A stretch of 29,781 bases of DNA from Gnetum montanum (GCA_015680685.1 MNCI01011093.1:1-29781), one strand, 5' to 3'. Shown: positions 10,286 through 19,249, numbered from the stretch's first letter. The notes: a model not told the origin generated them from the sequence alone. Made by a program: numbers and translations.

Positions 10286-12280
10286 TTCCTTTCAAAATAT
10301 TGGGAAGGTATGGGATTATTGACTGAATGACCATTGATGGTGGAATGGGTTGACTAACTCAACATGCCCAGTGAACAGATCAACAATACAATACATGACA
10401 ACATTAGTGTTCATGACCACAAAAGTGAACACTGTACATAAATGACATCTAGCCTTATTTTTCAACTAGAAGAGAAGAAAGAGAGAGAGAGAAAAGAATA
10501 AGATGTGCTGCTGTCGATGCTAATATTGTACCTTCCATTGTTTGTCCATAACCATGCCACCAATCTTGTTCCTTTCATAAATGTTCTAGTTCTGGTTCAT
10601 CCTGAGTGTTTCCTCCAGGCCCAGTCCATTGTTGTATGATCACCATCTGTACACACAACACAGTCACAAGTGAGCGATGTAGATAAATCACAATGCAGTT
10701 GATACCTTGCCTCGATGTCAAGTGCATTGTCTGAGTTGTGGTTATGGAAGATACTGATTCTGGAGTTTTAACAATGGAGACTACCTAAGGTGTAGGGGTT
10801 AGGAAAAACTAAAAAATTTTGTGCCTAGGCCCCCATGACTAAGAGCAAACCTCTAGTAGCGAAAAGGTGGAGAAAGATAAGGAATAAGAAAGGTGGAGCA
10901 AAAATAACAACGACAACGCCAATAAAATGGATGTCATGGATGGGGATGAAACAAAAATTGTTGATTACAGGAAATGTTTAAGGAAAAGAAGTTAACAAAT
11001 GCACCAAAAAGGAATGCCAGTGGGTCCTCCCCAAAGCAAGCTCATGCCTTTAGTGCCCTGACAGATCCACAAACCAAAGAGTCTGTAGGCTCTAGGAATG
11101 TCAATTGGAAGCAAGAGTTAAAACCTTACCCATAAGAAATTACCAAGGAAGAACAATGAATTAACCAAGATACAGACTAATGATAAAACCAACAATGAGT
11201 TGAGAAATGAAAAAGAAAGGTGGAGAGTAGAGAATGGAATGGAAACCCAAAAACAAGGTTGTGTAAAGTCCGTTGTGTATTTCATGGTTAATGTGATCGA
11301 GTAGAACTCGTTCCAAATCTAGACTCAAACCAACCACATTCAATGACCTTGCATCAACACATTTGACCAACCCATCCTCTTAGAGCAACAAGAATGCCTA
11401 TACAAAAAGTTACCACCATTCCAAGGAGAGCAAGATGGAGAACCAGGAAGCAATAAAGGGCCTTAATTAGAGGGAACCTTCAGGCATGGGTAACATGTCT
11501 TTCCAGTGCCATAAACAGTGCATGTAGCCCAAGTTTATTATTGTGTCTAAGGGATGTGCTTTGAATTTTCACTCTCTCTTTTTGTGTTTTTTGCATGAGA
11601 ACCACACCATGCATAGACTTATTTTTATGAACTCAGCTTCCGATGATTTGATGAATGGTCAGAATGGTAGAAAACCCAAAGAAAAAGCATCCAAGAACTC
11701 AAGAGAATAGCTAGTACAAATGCATCAAATCCCCTTGAAGTCACACCCTTTTCATCCTTTGATTCTTTCCTTAGTCTAAGAAATACTCAGCCACCACTTT
11801 GTTAATAGTTTTATTAGAGAAAAGGGATTGTCCAATTCCAAGCCAAGGGAGACCATAGGATTTTATAGATGTATGAACGACGTGGACTTATTGCGTGTTA
11901 ATAAAAAGAACCATACCTTAATATTGACATCATACTTTAAAGGTAAAATCCAAACATTAGCAATCGATATAATATTATTCATACCACCATAATGAACACT
12001 TATTAGGTGATGAACAAAACAAAACAAAATAAAATTACACAAAGAAATGGTAAATATACAAACGATGGTGTAAAATAAAAACAAGAAGGATTAAAGAAAT
12101 GTGAAAAACCAAGAATATGCAAAATAAAAAATGTGTAAAACAAAATCTTAGAAAGAACTGAGGGTCTTTAATGATTAGCAAAGGTGGCCATCTCCCCCCA
12201 TGACTAAATTGGAAGGAGGAGATCTGAAATAATGAGCAAGGTTGCCCACTTACAGAGGTAGCATATGTTCAGGCTATGTT
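10286..12280 (-). pseudogene. Region between integrase and 3' LTR, possible third-ORF (env-like) relic of element 1
   Basis: About 2 kb follow integrase. Minus-strand translation gives hydrophobic stretches (for example near 12060-12150, rich in F, L, I and V) and an open frame of 69 codons at 11161-11370 containing GLYTTLFLGFHSIL. The aligned segment of element 2 (about 20390-20600) keeps the same frame with most residues unchanged, which suggests former coding. Athila-type elements often carry an env-like ORF at this place. Here there is no signal peptide, no intact start and no motif that proves env. The remaining sequence could equally be 3' untranslated DNA. Confidence 0.35.
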
Positions 12281-12289
12281 AAACTCATG

Positions 12290-13340
12290 GAACGGTTTTG
12301 TTTGTTGCATGTTGACTAACAGTCTCTTATTTGGGCTCTCAGGTTTATATATGGTCATGGCCCCTAAAGGAAAAGTTGCATAGATAATGTAAGGTCCTTC
12401 CCACAATGTTTGAAATTTTGTATGTTGTGACACATGTGTGGGGTTCTAGTAGAGAACCTTATCACCTGGTTGATACTTAACTTTCCTAATTTTTAGGTCA
12501 TCATGTTGTTTATTAAATGCCTTGTGCAACTCATTAGAAGACATGGCAGCTAATTAGTTCTCATCTAGCAAGTTAAGAGTCATCGACCTTTGTTTTTGTA
12601 CTAGATCAAGGTCAAGGTTGAGGTCACATGCCGTGGCTAGTGTACGAAGCTTAGTTTGGATAGGGAGTGTTGGAAGTTTTCCATACACTAACTCGTAGGG
12701 AGAGTAGCCTATAGGGAGTTTCCATGTGGAGTGGTATGCCTAAAGAGCATCATTCAATTTAGTGCTCCAATCTCACCTATATTTTCTAATAGTTCTCATC
12801 AGTATCTTGGTAATCTCCCTATTAGTGACCTCAACTTGACTGTTTGCTTGGGGGTGGTATGGTGTAGTCAATTTATGCTTAACCCCTAAGCGTTGCATTA
12901 ACTTCTGAAAAGTTGCACCTATGAAATGTGTACCGTTGTCTAAGATAAGTGCATGTGGCACACCAAATCTATTGATGACTTGTTGTTGAACAAATCGTGC
13001 AACTGTAGAGGATGTGCAATCTTTAATGGTAGTTGCTTTAGCCCATTTTGTTAAGTATTCTATGGCAACTACAATGTAATATTTTCCATTGAACATTGGT
13101 GTAATGGACCCCATGAAATCAATCCTCCAAATGTTGAAGGGTTCTAGCAGTTGAATCCATTGTTGCAAATACTCCATTCTAGCATTCATTCCCCCATCAC
13201 GTTGGTAGTGCTCAAAAGATTGGACGAATTGATGGGTGTCCCAGAACAAAGTAGGCCAATAATACCCTACAAGCAGGATCTTAATAGCCATTCATCTTCC
13301 AACATAGTGACCCCCACAAGGGCCCTCATGAACATCTTGG
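12290..13340 (-). pseudogene. Integrase of element 1 (broken)
   Basis: Integrase inserts element cDNA into the host chromosome. The minus frame starts near the HEGPCGGH part of the zinc-binding domain (about 13310-13335). An open segment of 172 codons at 12773-13291 holds the catalytic core, with D58 (IDFMG), D118 (LDNGTHF) and E154 (QVEVTN). The D118-E154 spacing is the canonical 35 residues. The TPYHPQAN and NREITKIL segments are well kept. The second half of the zinc site has lost both Cys: SFEHYQ stands where C..CQ is expected. After the stop at 12773 the same frame continues with KLNDALWAYHSTWK, then GPYIIYATFPLGAM near 12350-12410. No chromodomain is seen. Confidence 0.88.
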
Positions 13341-13447
13341 AGAACTCTCAGTTGATCTCTATTAGGAACATACCATCAAACCAAGCCATCGGGACATACT
13401 TTGTAAAGTTGTCCATTGATTTCCATAAATTACTTGGCTCTATGAAA

Positions 13448-14008
13448 CTATTTTTTCTTGTTAGGGTCTAACTCTTGTGGTGTTTGTAGGGTAAGGAGAT
13501 AGGTTAGAATGCTACTGTACCATTTTGTCTCCATGGGTGATTGGTCATTCACTACACTAGCAAAGAGGAACTCATCAGGGAAGTGATTGGAAATAGGATA
13601 CTCATCCTCTTTGTTTCCCCAGTGCAATCGAGATAAATGATCAACAACTACGTTCTCGGTGCCTTTACGATCAATCATTGTTAGATAGAACTCTTGTACG
13701 ATTACCAGCCATCATATAATATGGGGGCTTACCATTGGCTTATTCAGGAGGAATCGGATTGCACTATGATCTGTGTGTATGAATACTTTATACCCCAATA
13801 CATAGTGCCTAAATTTTTCTAGTGCAAACACTACAACCATTAATTCTTTTTCTATAGTAGTGTAGTTAAGTTGTGCACCAGCTATACTTCTACTTGCATA
13901 GTGGATGTAATAAGAGCATTTTTTATCATCTAACTATGTAAGTACGGCTCCTAAGGCATAGTTGGATGCATCAATCATGACATGGAATGGTTTGGACTAG
14001 TCAGGAGC
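13448..14008 (-). pseudogene. RNase H of element 1 (broken)
   Basis: RNase H removes RNA from the RNA:DNA hybrid during reverse transcription. The minus-strand frame shows FHVMIDASNYALGAV (first Asp) near 13960-13990, TTIEKEL (Glu) near 13850, HTDHSAIRF (Asp) near 13770 and GTENVVVDHLSRL near 13640, so all four acidic positions appear present. Stops interrupt near 13995, 13940 and 13720. The 76-codon open stretch at 13448-13678 is the end of this domain plus the connector to integrase (FPDEFLFA). The frame is the same as for reverse transcriptase and integrase, so the lesions are nonsense mutations rather than shifts. Confidence 0.82.
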
Positions 14009-14857
14009 TTATAGAATGGGTGTTTCTACTAGCTTTTGCTTCAACGTTTGGAAGGCTAGTTCACATTTCCTAGCCCACTCGAAGGGTACGTCCCTTTTTG
14101 TTAACTCTACCAATGGTTTGGAAACCTTTAAAAAGTTCTCTATGAATCTCCTATAGTAGCCAGTGTGTCCAAGGAATGACTGAATGTCTTTGATAGTTTT
14201 CGGTTGACAGGTGATTCCTTGGATGACTTTGATTTTTCCAGGGGCTACCTCTATCCCTGCATGTGAAATTTTATGCCCAAGTACTATGCCTTCTTGGACC
14301 ATTAAATGGCTTTTCTACCAGTTGAGCCTTAGATTCGTTTCTATACATCTTTTCAGTACTTGCTATAATCGGTCCAAGGCTTGATCAAAACTTGCACCGT
14401 AAGTGGAGAATTCATCCATAAAAACTTCCACACCATTTCCTATCTTTTGCTGGAATATGCTTAGAACTAAGCGTTGAAACGTGGCAGGGGCATTGCACAA
14501 GCCAAACGACATTTTTTTATATGCAAACGTTCCCCAAGGACTGGTGAACGTAGTTTTGGCTTGATCTTCTGGGGCTATTTGTATTTGGTTGTATCCCCTA
14601 TAGCCATCCAAAAAACTATAATAGCGATGCCCTACGATTGTATCCAAGACTTGGTCAACAAATGGCAACAAAAAGTGATTCTTGAATGTTGCCATGTTTA
14701 GCAGCCTAAAATCTACACACACTCTCCATTTGCCTCCATTTTTAGGCATGATTACTAAGGGGATAACCAATTCGCTATCAGTAATGGGGTATATGAACCC
14801 AGTCTTTAGAAGTTGTTCAATTTCTTCTTTTACTACTTGCTTCAACTTTGGGTTCAA
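14009..14857 (-). pseudogene. Reverse transcriptase of element 1 (broken)
   Basis: Reverse transcriptase copies element RNA into DNA. The first open segment (14363-14857, 164 codons) shows VCVDFR at residues 46-51, the palm motif SFLDGYRGYNQ around residue 81 with its Asp, FGLCNAPATFQR at 118-129, and FMDE at 146-149 where FMDD is expected. The second segment (14009-14302, 97 codons) carries GHKIS, KIKVIQ, FLGHTGYYRRFI and the LVELTK thumb segment. Both are in one frame with stop codons between them. The wording SFLDGYSGYNQI and FGLCNAPATFQR matches Athila/Tat-type polymerases. The Asp-to-Glu change in the catalytic box is shared with element 2. Confidence 0.93.
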
Positions 14858-15004
14858 TCGCCTTTGTGGTTGTTTTCAAGGCTTCATGGAGGAGTCAGTG
14901 TAAATTCTATGTTGGCATATCCTAGAATCTATTCCAATTAATTTCAGATATGACCAAGCGAAGGCTTTTAATCACTTGTTTATTACCTTGAGTAGACTTT
15001 CTTT

Positions 15005-15241
15005 TTATTGCAGAGCAAGTCTTGCGTTGATGATTACCGATTTTCCATTCTTAAGGAACATGTATTCCATATCGGTGGGCAATGGTTTTAGCTCCAGGGG
15101 CTCTTGTTTAAATTTCTTGGAAATTTCCAACTTCCCCCAGTTGATTTTTTCTAAGTTAGGACTAGGAAGTTGGTGGTGGACTTGCTCTAATGCATCAATG
15201 TCATCTATGTAAGCGCGAGTCAAACCCTCAATTAGTTTCAT
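15005..15241 (-). pseudogene. Protease-reverse transcriptase linker of element 1
   Basis: A 78-codon open segment is in the pol frame. It contains WGKLEI, LELKPLP and FLKNGKSVIINARL. The 'ELKPLP...YAFL....VII' segment is the conserved lead-in to reverse transcriptase in plant Ty3/gypsy polyproteins. It is a piece of the polyprotein and not a separate gene. The same segment in element 2 lies at 24168-24404. Confidence 0.75.
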
Positions 15242-15403
15242 GCATATTAGTGAGGTGCTTTCTTGATCAGCTATCAGCCACTAGGTGTCTTCTTGTCATG
15301 TGGCTACTGCATACAGGCACCTTTGTATGTTGATTTTTTATGCATACTGATTGCATTCAGGCAATGTTAAACTTTGCACAACCCATGATCTTTGCACACA
15401 ATT

Positions 15404-15766
15404 TCACCTTGTGTCATTGTATGCAATGCATGGAACCTTCTTCTTCTCGATCTTTCCAAAAGTGTTTTCCTTAGATATTTCTAGGGACAGATCACGGATA
15501 CCTAGGCATGCATTGATAGTGCTTAGCCATGCCCTTCCCATTATGATTGAGAAGTCCCCCTTACTATTATTCACTTGAATCGCCAGGAAGTTAGATGGAT
15601 ACAACCACCCACAAATAGTGGTAACAATGTCCTCCACTAATCCCAAGGGGACAATGATGGACTGGTTGGCTAACTCTAAACAAACATTGCTCTTTTTTAA
15701 TGGGGGTAGGTTCCAGGCCTTATACATTTCTTGGGATATGAGGTTGACACCAGAACCTGAATCCAA
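15404..15766 (-). pseudogene. Aspartic protease of element 1 (broken polyprotein segment)
   Basis: Retroviral-type aspartic protease cuts the Gag-Pol polyprotein. The segment opens MDSGSGVNLIS, with the D-S-G active-site triad intact, and continues with KAWNLPPL, LGLVEDIV and the IIMGRAWLSTI segment typical of Athila/Tat proteases. It is in the same frame as the downstream reverse transcriptase. Stops upstream (15767-16108) separate it from the zinc-knuckle segment. It has no start of its own, since the first Met is the residue before the active-site Asp. Confidence 0.85.
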
Positions 15767-16108
15767 AAGAGCTTTTCATGGCTCATTCCCAGTGATTTAT
15801 AGATATATTAGGGGACTCCCAGGATCAGAGAATTTCCTAGGAAGGTGTCTAGCTTTGATCCAATCAATAGTGGCATGTGTTAACATGACCGTATGCGTTG
15901 AATGTTGTGTTAAGCTTGAAGGGAACTTTGAAGCTTTATTTGATACAGAGGCGTCCAAAGACTTAGCCACTTGGGGTTGTAAAGGCTTGGTTGAATTGTT
16001 GGTTCTGAAGAAAGATCTTTTCTTTGTATGGTTATCAGAACCAATAGTAGGTTAAGGATTAATAACCCTTGTGGTATTGCATTACTGCGGCTAAGCAGGG
16101 AGTTCAAC

Positions 16109-16516
16109 TTACATTGCTGTAGTAGGCGGTAATGGAGCTATTGGTGGGATAGATGCGACTGGATTGGAAGGATGGTATACTTGTGGGATGTCACCCCTAG
16201 GAGAAGAAGTCCTATAGTAGATTATAAGGCAACATCCCTTAGGATGGTCGTATTGACAGATCTCACATCCACTATCATTGTCTGTATCTGAGTCCACAAC
16301 CTCTTTGATAATAGCAACTTTACCCTTACCCTTGTTACATGCATTTTTTGCTTCTGTCTTTTTCCTTTTGTCATGATCACTACCTTGCTCTCTAGACTCC
16401 TCTACTACTTTGAGCACAATTTGAAATCTACTATCCAAGGAGTCCCACATTTGATCTACCTTTGCCAATACTTCTAATGCTAGCTTTTGGATAGACAAGG
16501 TTTTCCTATTCACCAT
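16109..16516 (-). pseudogene. Gag C-terminus of element 1: nucleocapsid zinc knuckle and linker
   Basis: This 135-codon segment is in the pol frame. It contains a Lys-rich stretch (KRKKTEAKNACNKGKGK), then GCEICQYDHPKGCC, a C-X2-C-X3-H-X4-C zinc knuckle that binds element RNA. A Pro-rich tail (SIPPIAPLPPT) follows. Compared with element 2, about 310-320 bases are missing between the knuckle and SPRGDIPQVYHP. The deletion kept the frame and removed a Pro/Gln/Tyr-rich linker. It continues upstream without a stop as far as GVRFCEDEEESP near 16540. Confidence 0.8.
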
Positions 16517-16544
16517 CTCTTTGAGTGGTGACTCTTCCTCATCC

Positions 16545-17709
16545 TCACAAAATCTTACTCCCTTCTTTCAGAGGGAAGAGCTCGATTATATTCCTCTGCA
16601 CTCTCTCTTTTTCATAGCTCACCTTCTTCCTTAGCAACTTGCTCCAATAGTCTATGAATTTGATGGGACCTAAGCTTAGATGACCTCCCTTGGGCATAAG
16701 TCCCAATGGTTCTTCTTGTTTCATGCCTAAGCCCATCTACGAGATGGCGTAGTTAATCCTGCTGTGAATAACCATGGCCAGGACAATGATGTAGAAATGC
16801 ATAATAATGATCCATGATAGCATCCAAGGGTTCATGATTTCCTTGTTTCCATCCTTGGATTTGCTTTCCCAAGTTAGACACCTAGGAGTATGTTTGGTAC
16901 TTATTGTTGAATAATTCTAGCATAGTTCTCCACCTATGAATGGATTTTAGGTTTAAATACTAGTACCAACTTTCAGCTTCTTTTATTAGTGTCTGTGGCA
17001 ACAACTTTAGTTTTTGCCATTTGCTTTCTATGTTTTGCAAGGCACACGCATTTTGAAATTATTGTAAGTAATTTTTAGGATCAACATTATAACCCCCTTC
17101 AAATCGTGGGATGTTATTCATGTCCAACCTTTTGATCCTACTATCTTTTTGGTGCCTTGTTGAAACTCTCACAACCTCAGTTATATCTAGCATGCTTCGC
17201 ATAGTGAGTAGGGTTTCATCATTATTATCTTGTTCATAGCATCTATGGTGCCTATGCAGTTCCCTACTCTCCCTTCTTCTATGGGGTGATTCCCTAGAGT
17301 GCCCTCGTCCTCCATCTTGGTTGTCTTCTCTGTGACTTCCACTTTGTTTACCCTTATCCTCATGATCTATTTCTCTATGGCTACATCTGGACACAGAAGG
17401 AGAGGGTGAAGGTGATGATGAAGGTGAAGAAGAAGGAGAACTACCACCATGATAGTGTCTACTACCTTCTCTTCGGTGGTCTCTTCCTTGATCGTGATTG
17501 CTATCAGAATGCCCACCTTTGTCATGTGTTTTTGTCTCTTTTTCAGACACTTTATGCTTGTTGGTTTTAGCACCTAGGTTGTGAATAGTAGAATGAAGGT
17601 TTTGATACACAACCCCTTGACCAAAGTCAAGGGGAGGAACATTGTTATGTGGGTGACTACCTAAGGCAAGTTCATCATCCTCAATCTCACTTAAAATGTG
17701 GGGGGGCAT
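16545..17709 (-). pseudogene. Gag capsid region of element 1 (subfamily A, frameshifted)
   Basis: Gag forms the virus-like particle. The open segment 17059-17709 (216 codons) starts PPHILSEIEDDE. It then has a low-complexity part rich in Ser, Arg, His, Asp and Pro (residues about 64-157, including SSPSSSPSSSPSPSPS) and ends at RLDMNNIPRFEGGYN. In the same frame after a stop come NIESKWQKLKLLP, WRTMLELFNNKYQTY, KQIQGWKQGNHEPLD and FLHHCPGHGYSQ, which match the retrotransposon Gag domain. Stops lie near 17058, 16955 and 16885. A one-base loss near 16585 relative to element 2 shifts the frame before the zinc knuckle. The 63-codon frame at 16545-16736 is a shadow. Confidence 0.8.
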
Positions 17710-18106
17710 CCTTAGACCATTTTCCCTTCAATGACTTATGATGTCTCTCATGTTGATAATCCCTTTGATGTTGCGTTTCAGTAGGATGATAGTCTCTCAA
17801 GTCATAGTCCTGTGCAATGTACTCAGCGTGTAAGTGTTGCATGCCTATTCGTGTGAGAGCGCAAAGAAGGGTACTTGGGACTAAACGGTTGGGAGGTAAC
17901 ACTATGTTACCTTCCAAATCACGTCAACATAGCTATTCGTCTTGGTGGAGAATAAAGGTGAAGTCAAGTACATATTCATCAAGATGAGCATATACCACAC
18001 AAAACTATTGAGGAACTAGTGGATCAACGTCACATGTATCCTATCGCCGATTTCTTCTTGTGTTAGTCCTAGGTGGTGAAGTGCTCTTATGCAAAGAAGA
18101 AGACAT
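17687..18106 (-). pseudogene. Gag N-terminus of element 1
   Basis: The best gag start is the ATG read on the minus strand at 18106 (MSSSLHKSTSPP), about 110 bases after the primer site. The same frame continues through a few stops to the 76-codon open stretch 17687-17917 (EGNIVLPPNRLV...KWSKDAPPHFK). At a run of seven C residues (17700-17706) the frame must change by one to reach the next gag segment, so a slippage indel probably happened there. I know of no domain in this part; it is His/Arg/Asp-rich. Confidence 0.6.
17700..17706 (-). other. C7 homopolymer at gag frame change
   Basis: Seven C residues on the minus strand sit exactly where the N-terminal gag frame (KDAPPHFK, then stop) changes to the main gag frame (PPHILSEIEDDE). 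This is most simply a replication slippage indel. A programmed frameshift is less likely, because the downstream frame later shifts back by an unrelated one-base loss. Confidence 0.6.
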
Positions 18107-18218
18107 CTTCTCTTGTTTAGTGTGCAATGTACTATTATTTTTTTCTCTTAACCAACCCTAAGGGTTCATTCCAATGATGTGAATAATTTCCTAAGTTCTA
18201 CTTAGTGCACAAACAACT

Positions 18219-18240
18219 AAGTCCCTAGCAATGATGCCAA
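18219..18240 (-). other. Primer-binding site of element 1 (tRNA-Asp type)
   Basis: Directly inside the 5' LTR the minus strand reads TTGGCATCATTGCTAGGGAC. It resembles the TGGCGCCGTTGCCGGGGA site that Athila/Tat elements use to bind the 3' end of tRNA-Asp. Most mismatches are transitions, as expected from C-to-T decay. Confidence 0.75.
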
Positions 18241-18793
18241 TGATGAGTGACGAGGTACCCCTATGCTCAACTATACGAATATGAGTGTTTCATGCACGAT
18301 CTGATCAAATTCCAAGGAATAAGTGCCTATGCACCTTTGTGGAACAATAATGGGTTGATTAATCATTGTCTTTCCAAACTTACTTGTATGTCATAGTTTT
18401 ATGGTTAAGTAAGCTTGAGGCAGATGATTTTTATGGCTTTTATGTGTTTTTATATCCTATGCTAATAAAGAAGGGAGAGAGAAATAACTAAGTAACTAAT
18501 CTAATTTAACTATTCATTAACTAAGTTCTAAGTACTCCTAACACCAATATCCATTCCTACTTGCCGTATCCATCCTGAACCAGTGCAATGCTGCTAGGAT
18601 TACCAAACACTAATCGTTACTGGGTTACCAAGTGCTACACACATGCTCGAAGCGGTCATACTGAGTGTATTTAACTAAGAGAGTTTTAGGACGAGAGAAA
18701 TCATTAATTAACTATGAAACTATTAAGCATTGAATAATAATTAAGACTAATTAATCTATTCTATCTACTACAAGGTTTATCATAAAGTTCATC

Positions 18794-18799
18794 TTTATT
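18794..18799 (-). terminator. Putative poly-A signal AATAAA in 5' LTR
   Basis: Minus-strand AATAAA lies about 170 bases after the TATA box. The same signal is at 9976-9981, 19077-19082 and 28196-28201 in the other LTRs. Conservation across copies supports a role in 3'-end formation in the LTR. Confidence 0.5.
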
Positions 18800-18966
18800 A
18801 CTGTACACAAAGTATGCTCAGGTACACAATGCTCGAATAAAGATCCATTCACTCTATGACTCCTACTACGGGCACACAGAAATAATTCTAACTCTGGAGG
18901 GAAAATTTGGCAAGAGTTTGGCTAAGGGACTACTTCTAACTATCTTGAACCAAGGACACCACCTCT

Positions 18967-18974
18967 TATTTATA
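18967..18974 (-). promoter_or_regulatory. LTR TATA box (element 1, 5' LTR)
   Basis: Minus-strand TATAAATA follows the GATATC palindrome cluster. It is at the expected place for the promoter driving gag-pol. Confidence 0.7.
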
Positions 18975-18989
18975 AGCATGGAGGCAGGC

Positions 18990-19062
18990 CGCGATATCGG
19001 GTATTCAACATCGCATGGTCGATCCGATATCTTGGACGCGATATCGCATACGCGATATCATA
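18990..19062 (-). promoter_or_regulatory. U3 cluster of GATATC palindromes
   Basis: Four GATATC cores occur within about 65 bases (GCGATATCGG, CCGATATC, GCGATATCGC and GCGATATCAT), plus related CGATCC and CATCGC words. One is a perfect 10-bp palindrome, GCGATATCGC. The cluster lies just upstream of the TATA box on the minus strand. Repeated palindromes at this place usually act as enhancer or transcription-factor sites in LTRs; binding is inferred. Confidence 0.55.
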
Positions 19063-19249
19063 GTTCATCACTCGTCTTTATTACCATACACAAGGTGTGC
19101 TCAAGTATACAATTCTTGAATAAATATCCATCCACACTTAGACCTCCTACTGTAGGCACTTGAAAAATACCCTAACTTTCAAAAAGACTACAAGAGTTTC
19201 GCTACTTGACTGCTAAAAGACTTCTTTTCAATTGTGCACCTGGGAACTA

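Larger units (their letters stand above)
9438..19070 (-). mobile_element. Nested Ty3/gypsy (Athila/Tat-type) LTR retrotransposon, element 1
   Basis: This is a complete 9.6-kb minus-strand element. It has a 3' LTR at 9438-10251 (814 bp), a 5' LTR at 18241-19070 (830 bp), a primer site next to the 5' LTR, and gag-pol between them in the order gag, protease, reverse transcriptase, RNase H, integrase. Five-base target duplications flank it. The 16-bp LTR length difference is explained by one 15-bp deletion in the 3' copy plus one single-base gap. The LTRs differ by many scattered substitutions, mostly transitions, so the insertion is old. The domain order puts it in Ty3/gypsy. The tRNA-Asp primer and the polymerase motifs put it with Athila/Tat elements, and I see no chromodomain. 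Confidence 0.92.
18241..19070 (-). repeat. 5' LTR of element 1
   Basis: Its borders are TGATGAGTGA at 18241 and TTCATCA ending at 19070, giving TGATGA...TCATCA inverted ends. It aligns over its full length with 9438-10251. On the minus strand it carries GATATC palindromes (about 18990-19062), TATAAATA at 18967-18974 and AATAAA at 18794-18799. That order of U3 repeats, core promoter and poly-A signal fits a minus-strand element. The plus-strand open frame at 18918-19163 is incidental. Confidence 0.93.

Noticed and set aside
13151-13471. Plus-strand open frames opposite integrase, reverse transcriptase and protease (also 14474-14903, 14976-15212, 15351-15578, 15618-16055, 23845-24042, 24906-25217)
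   Set aside because: They are antisense shadows of the minus-strand pol genes, which carry the recognisable motifs.
16545-16736. 63-codon minus frame, and its match at 26029-26382
   Set aside because: The true gag reading is in another frame, as shown by GVRFCEDEEESP and the Gag-domain motifs; these are same-strand shadows.
18918-19163. 81-codon plus-strand frame
   Set aside because: It spans the LTR border of element 1 and the interrupted LTR, so it cannot be an old gene.
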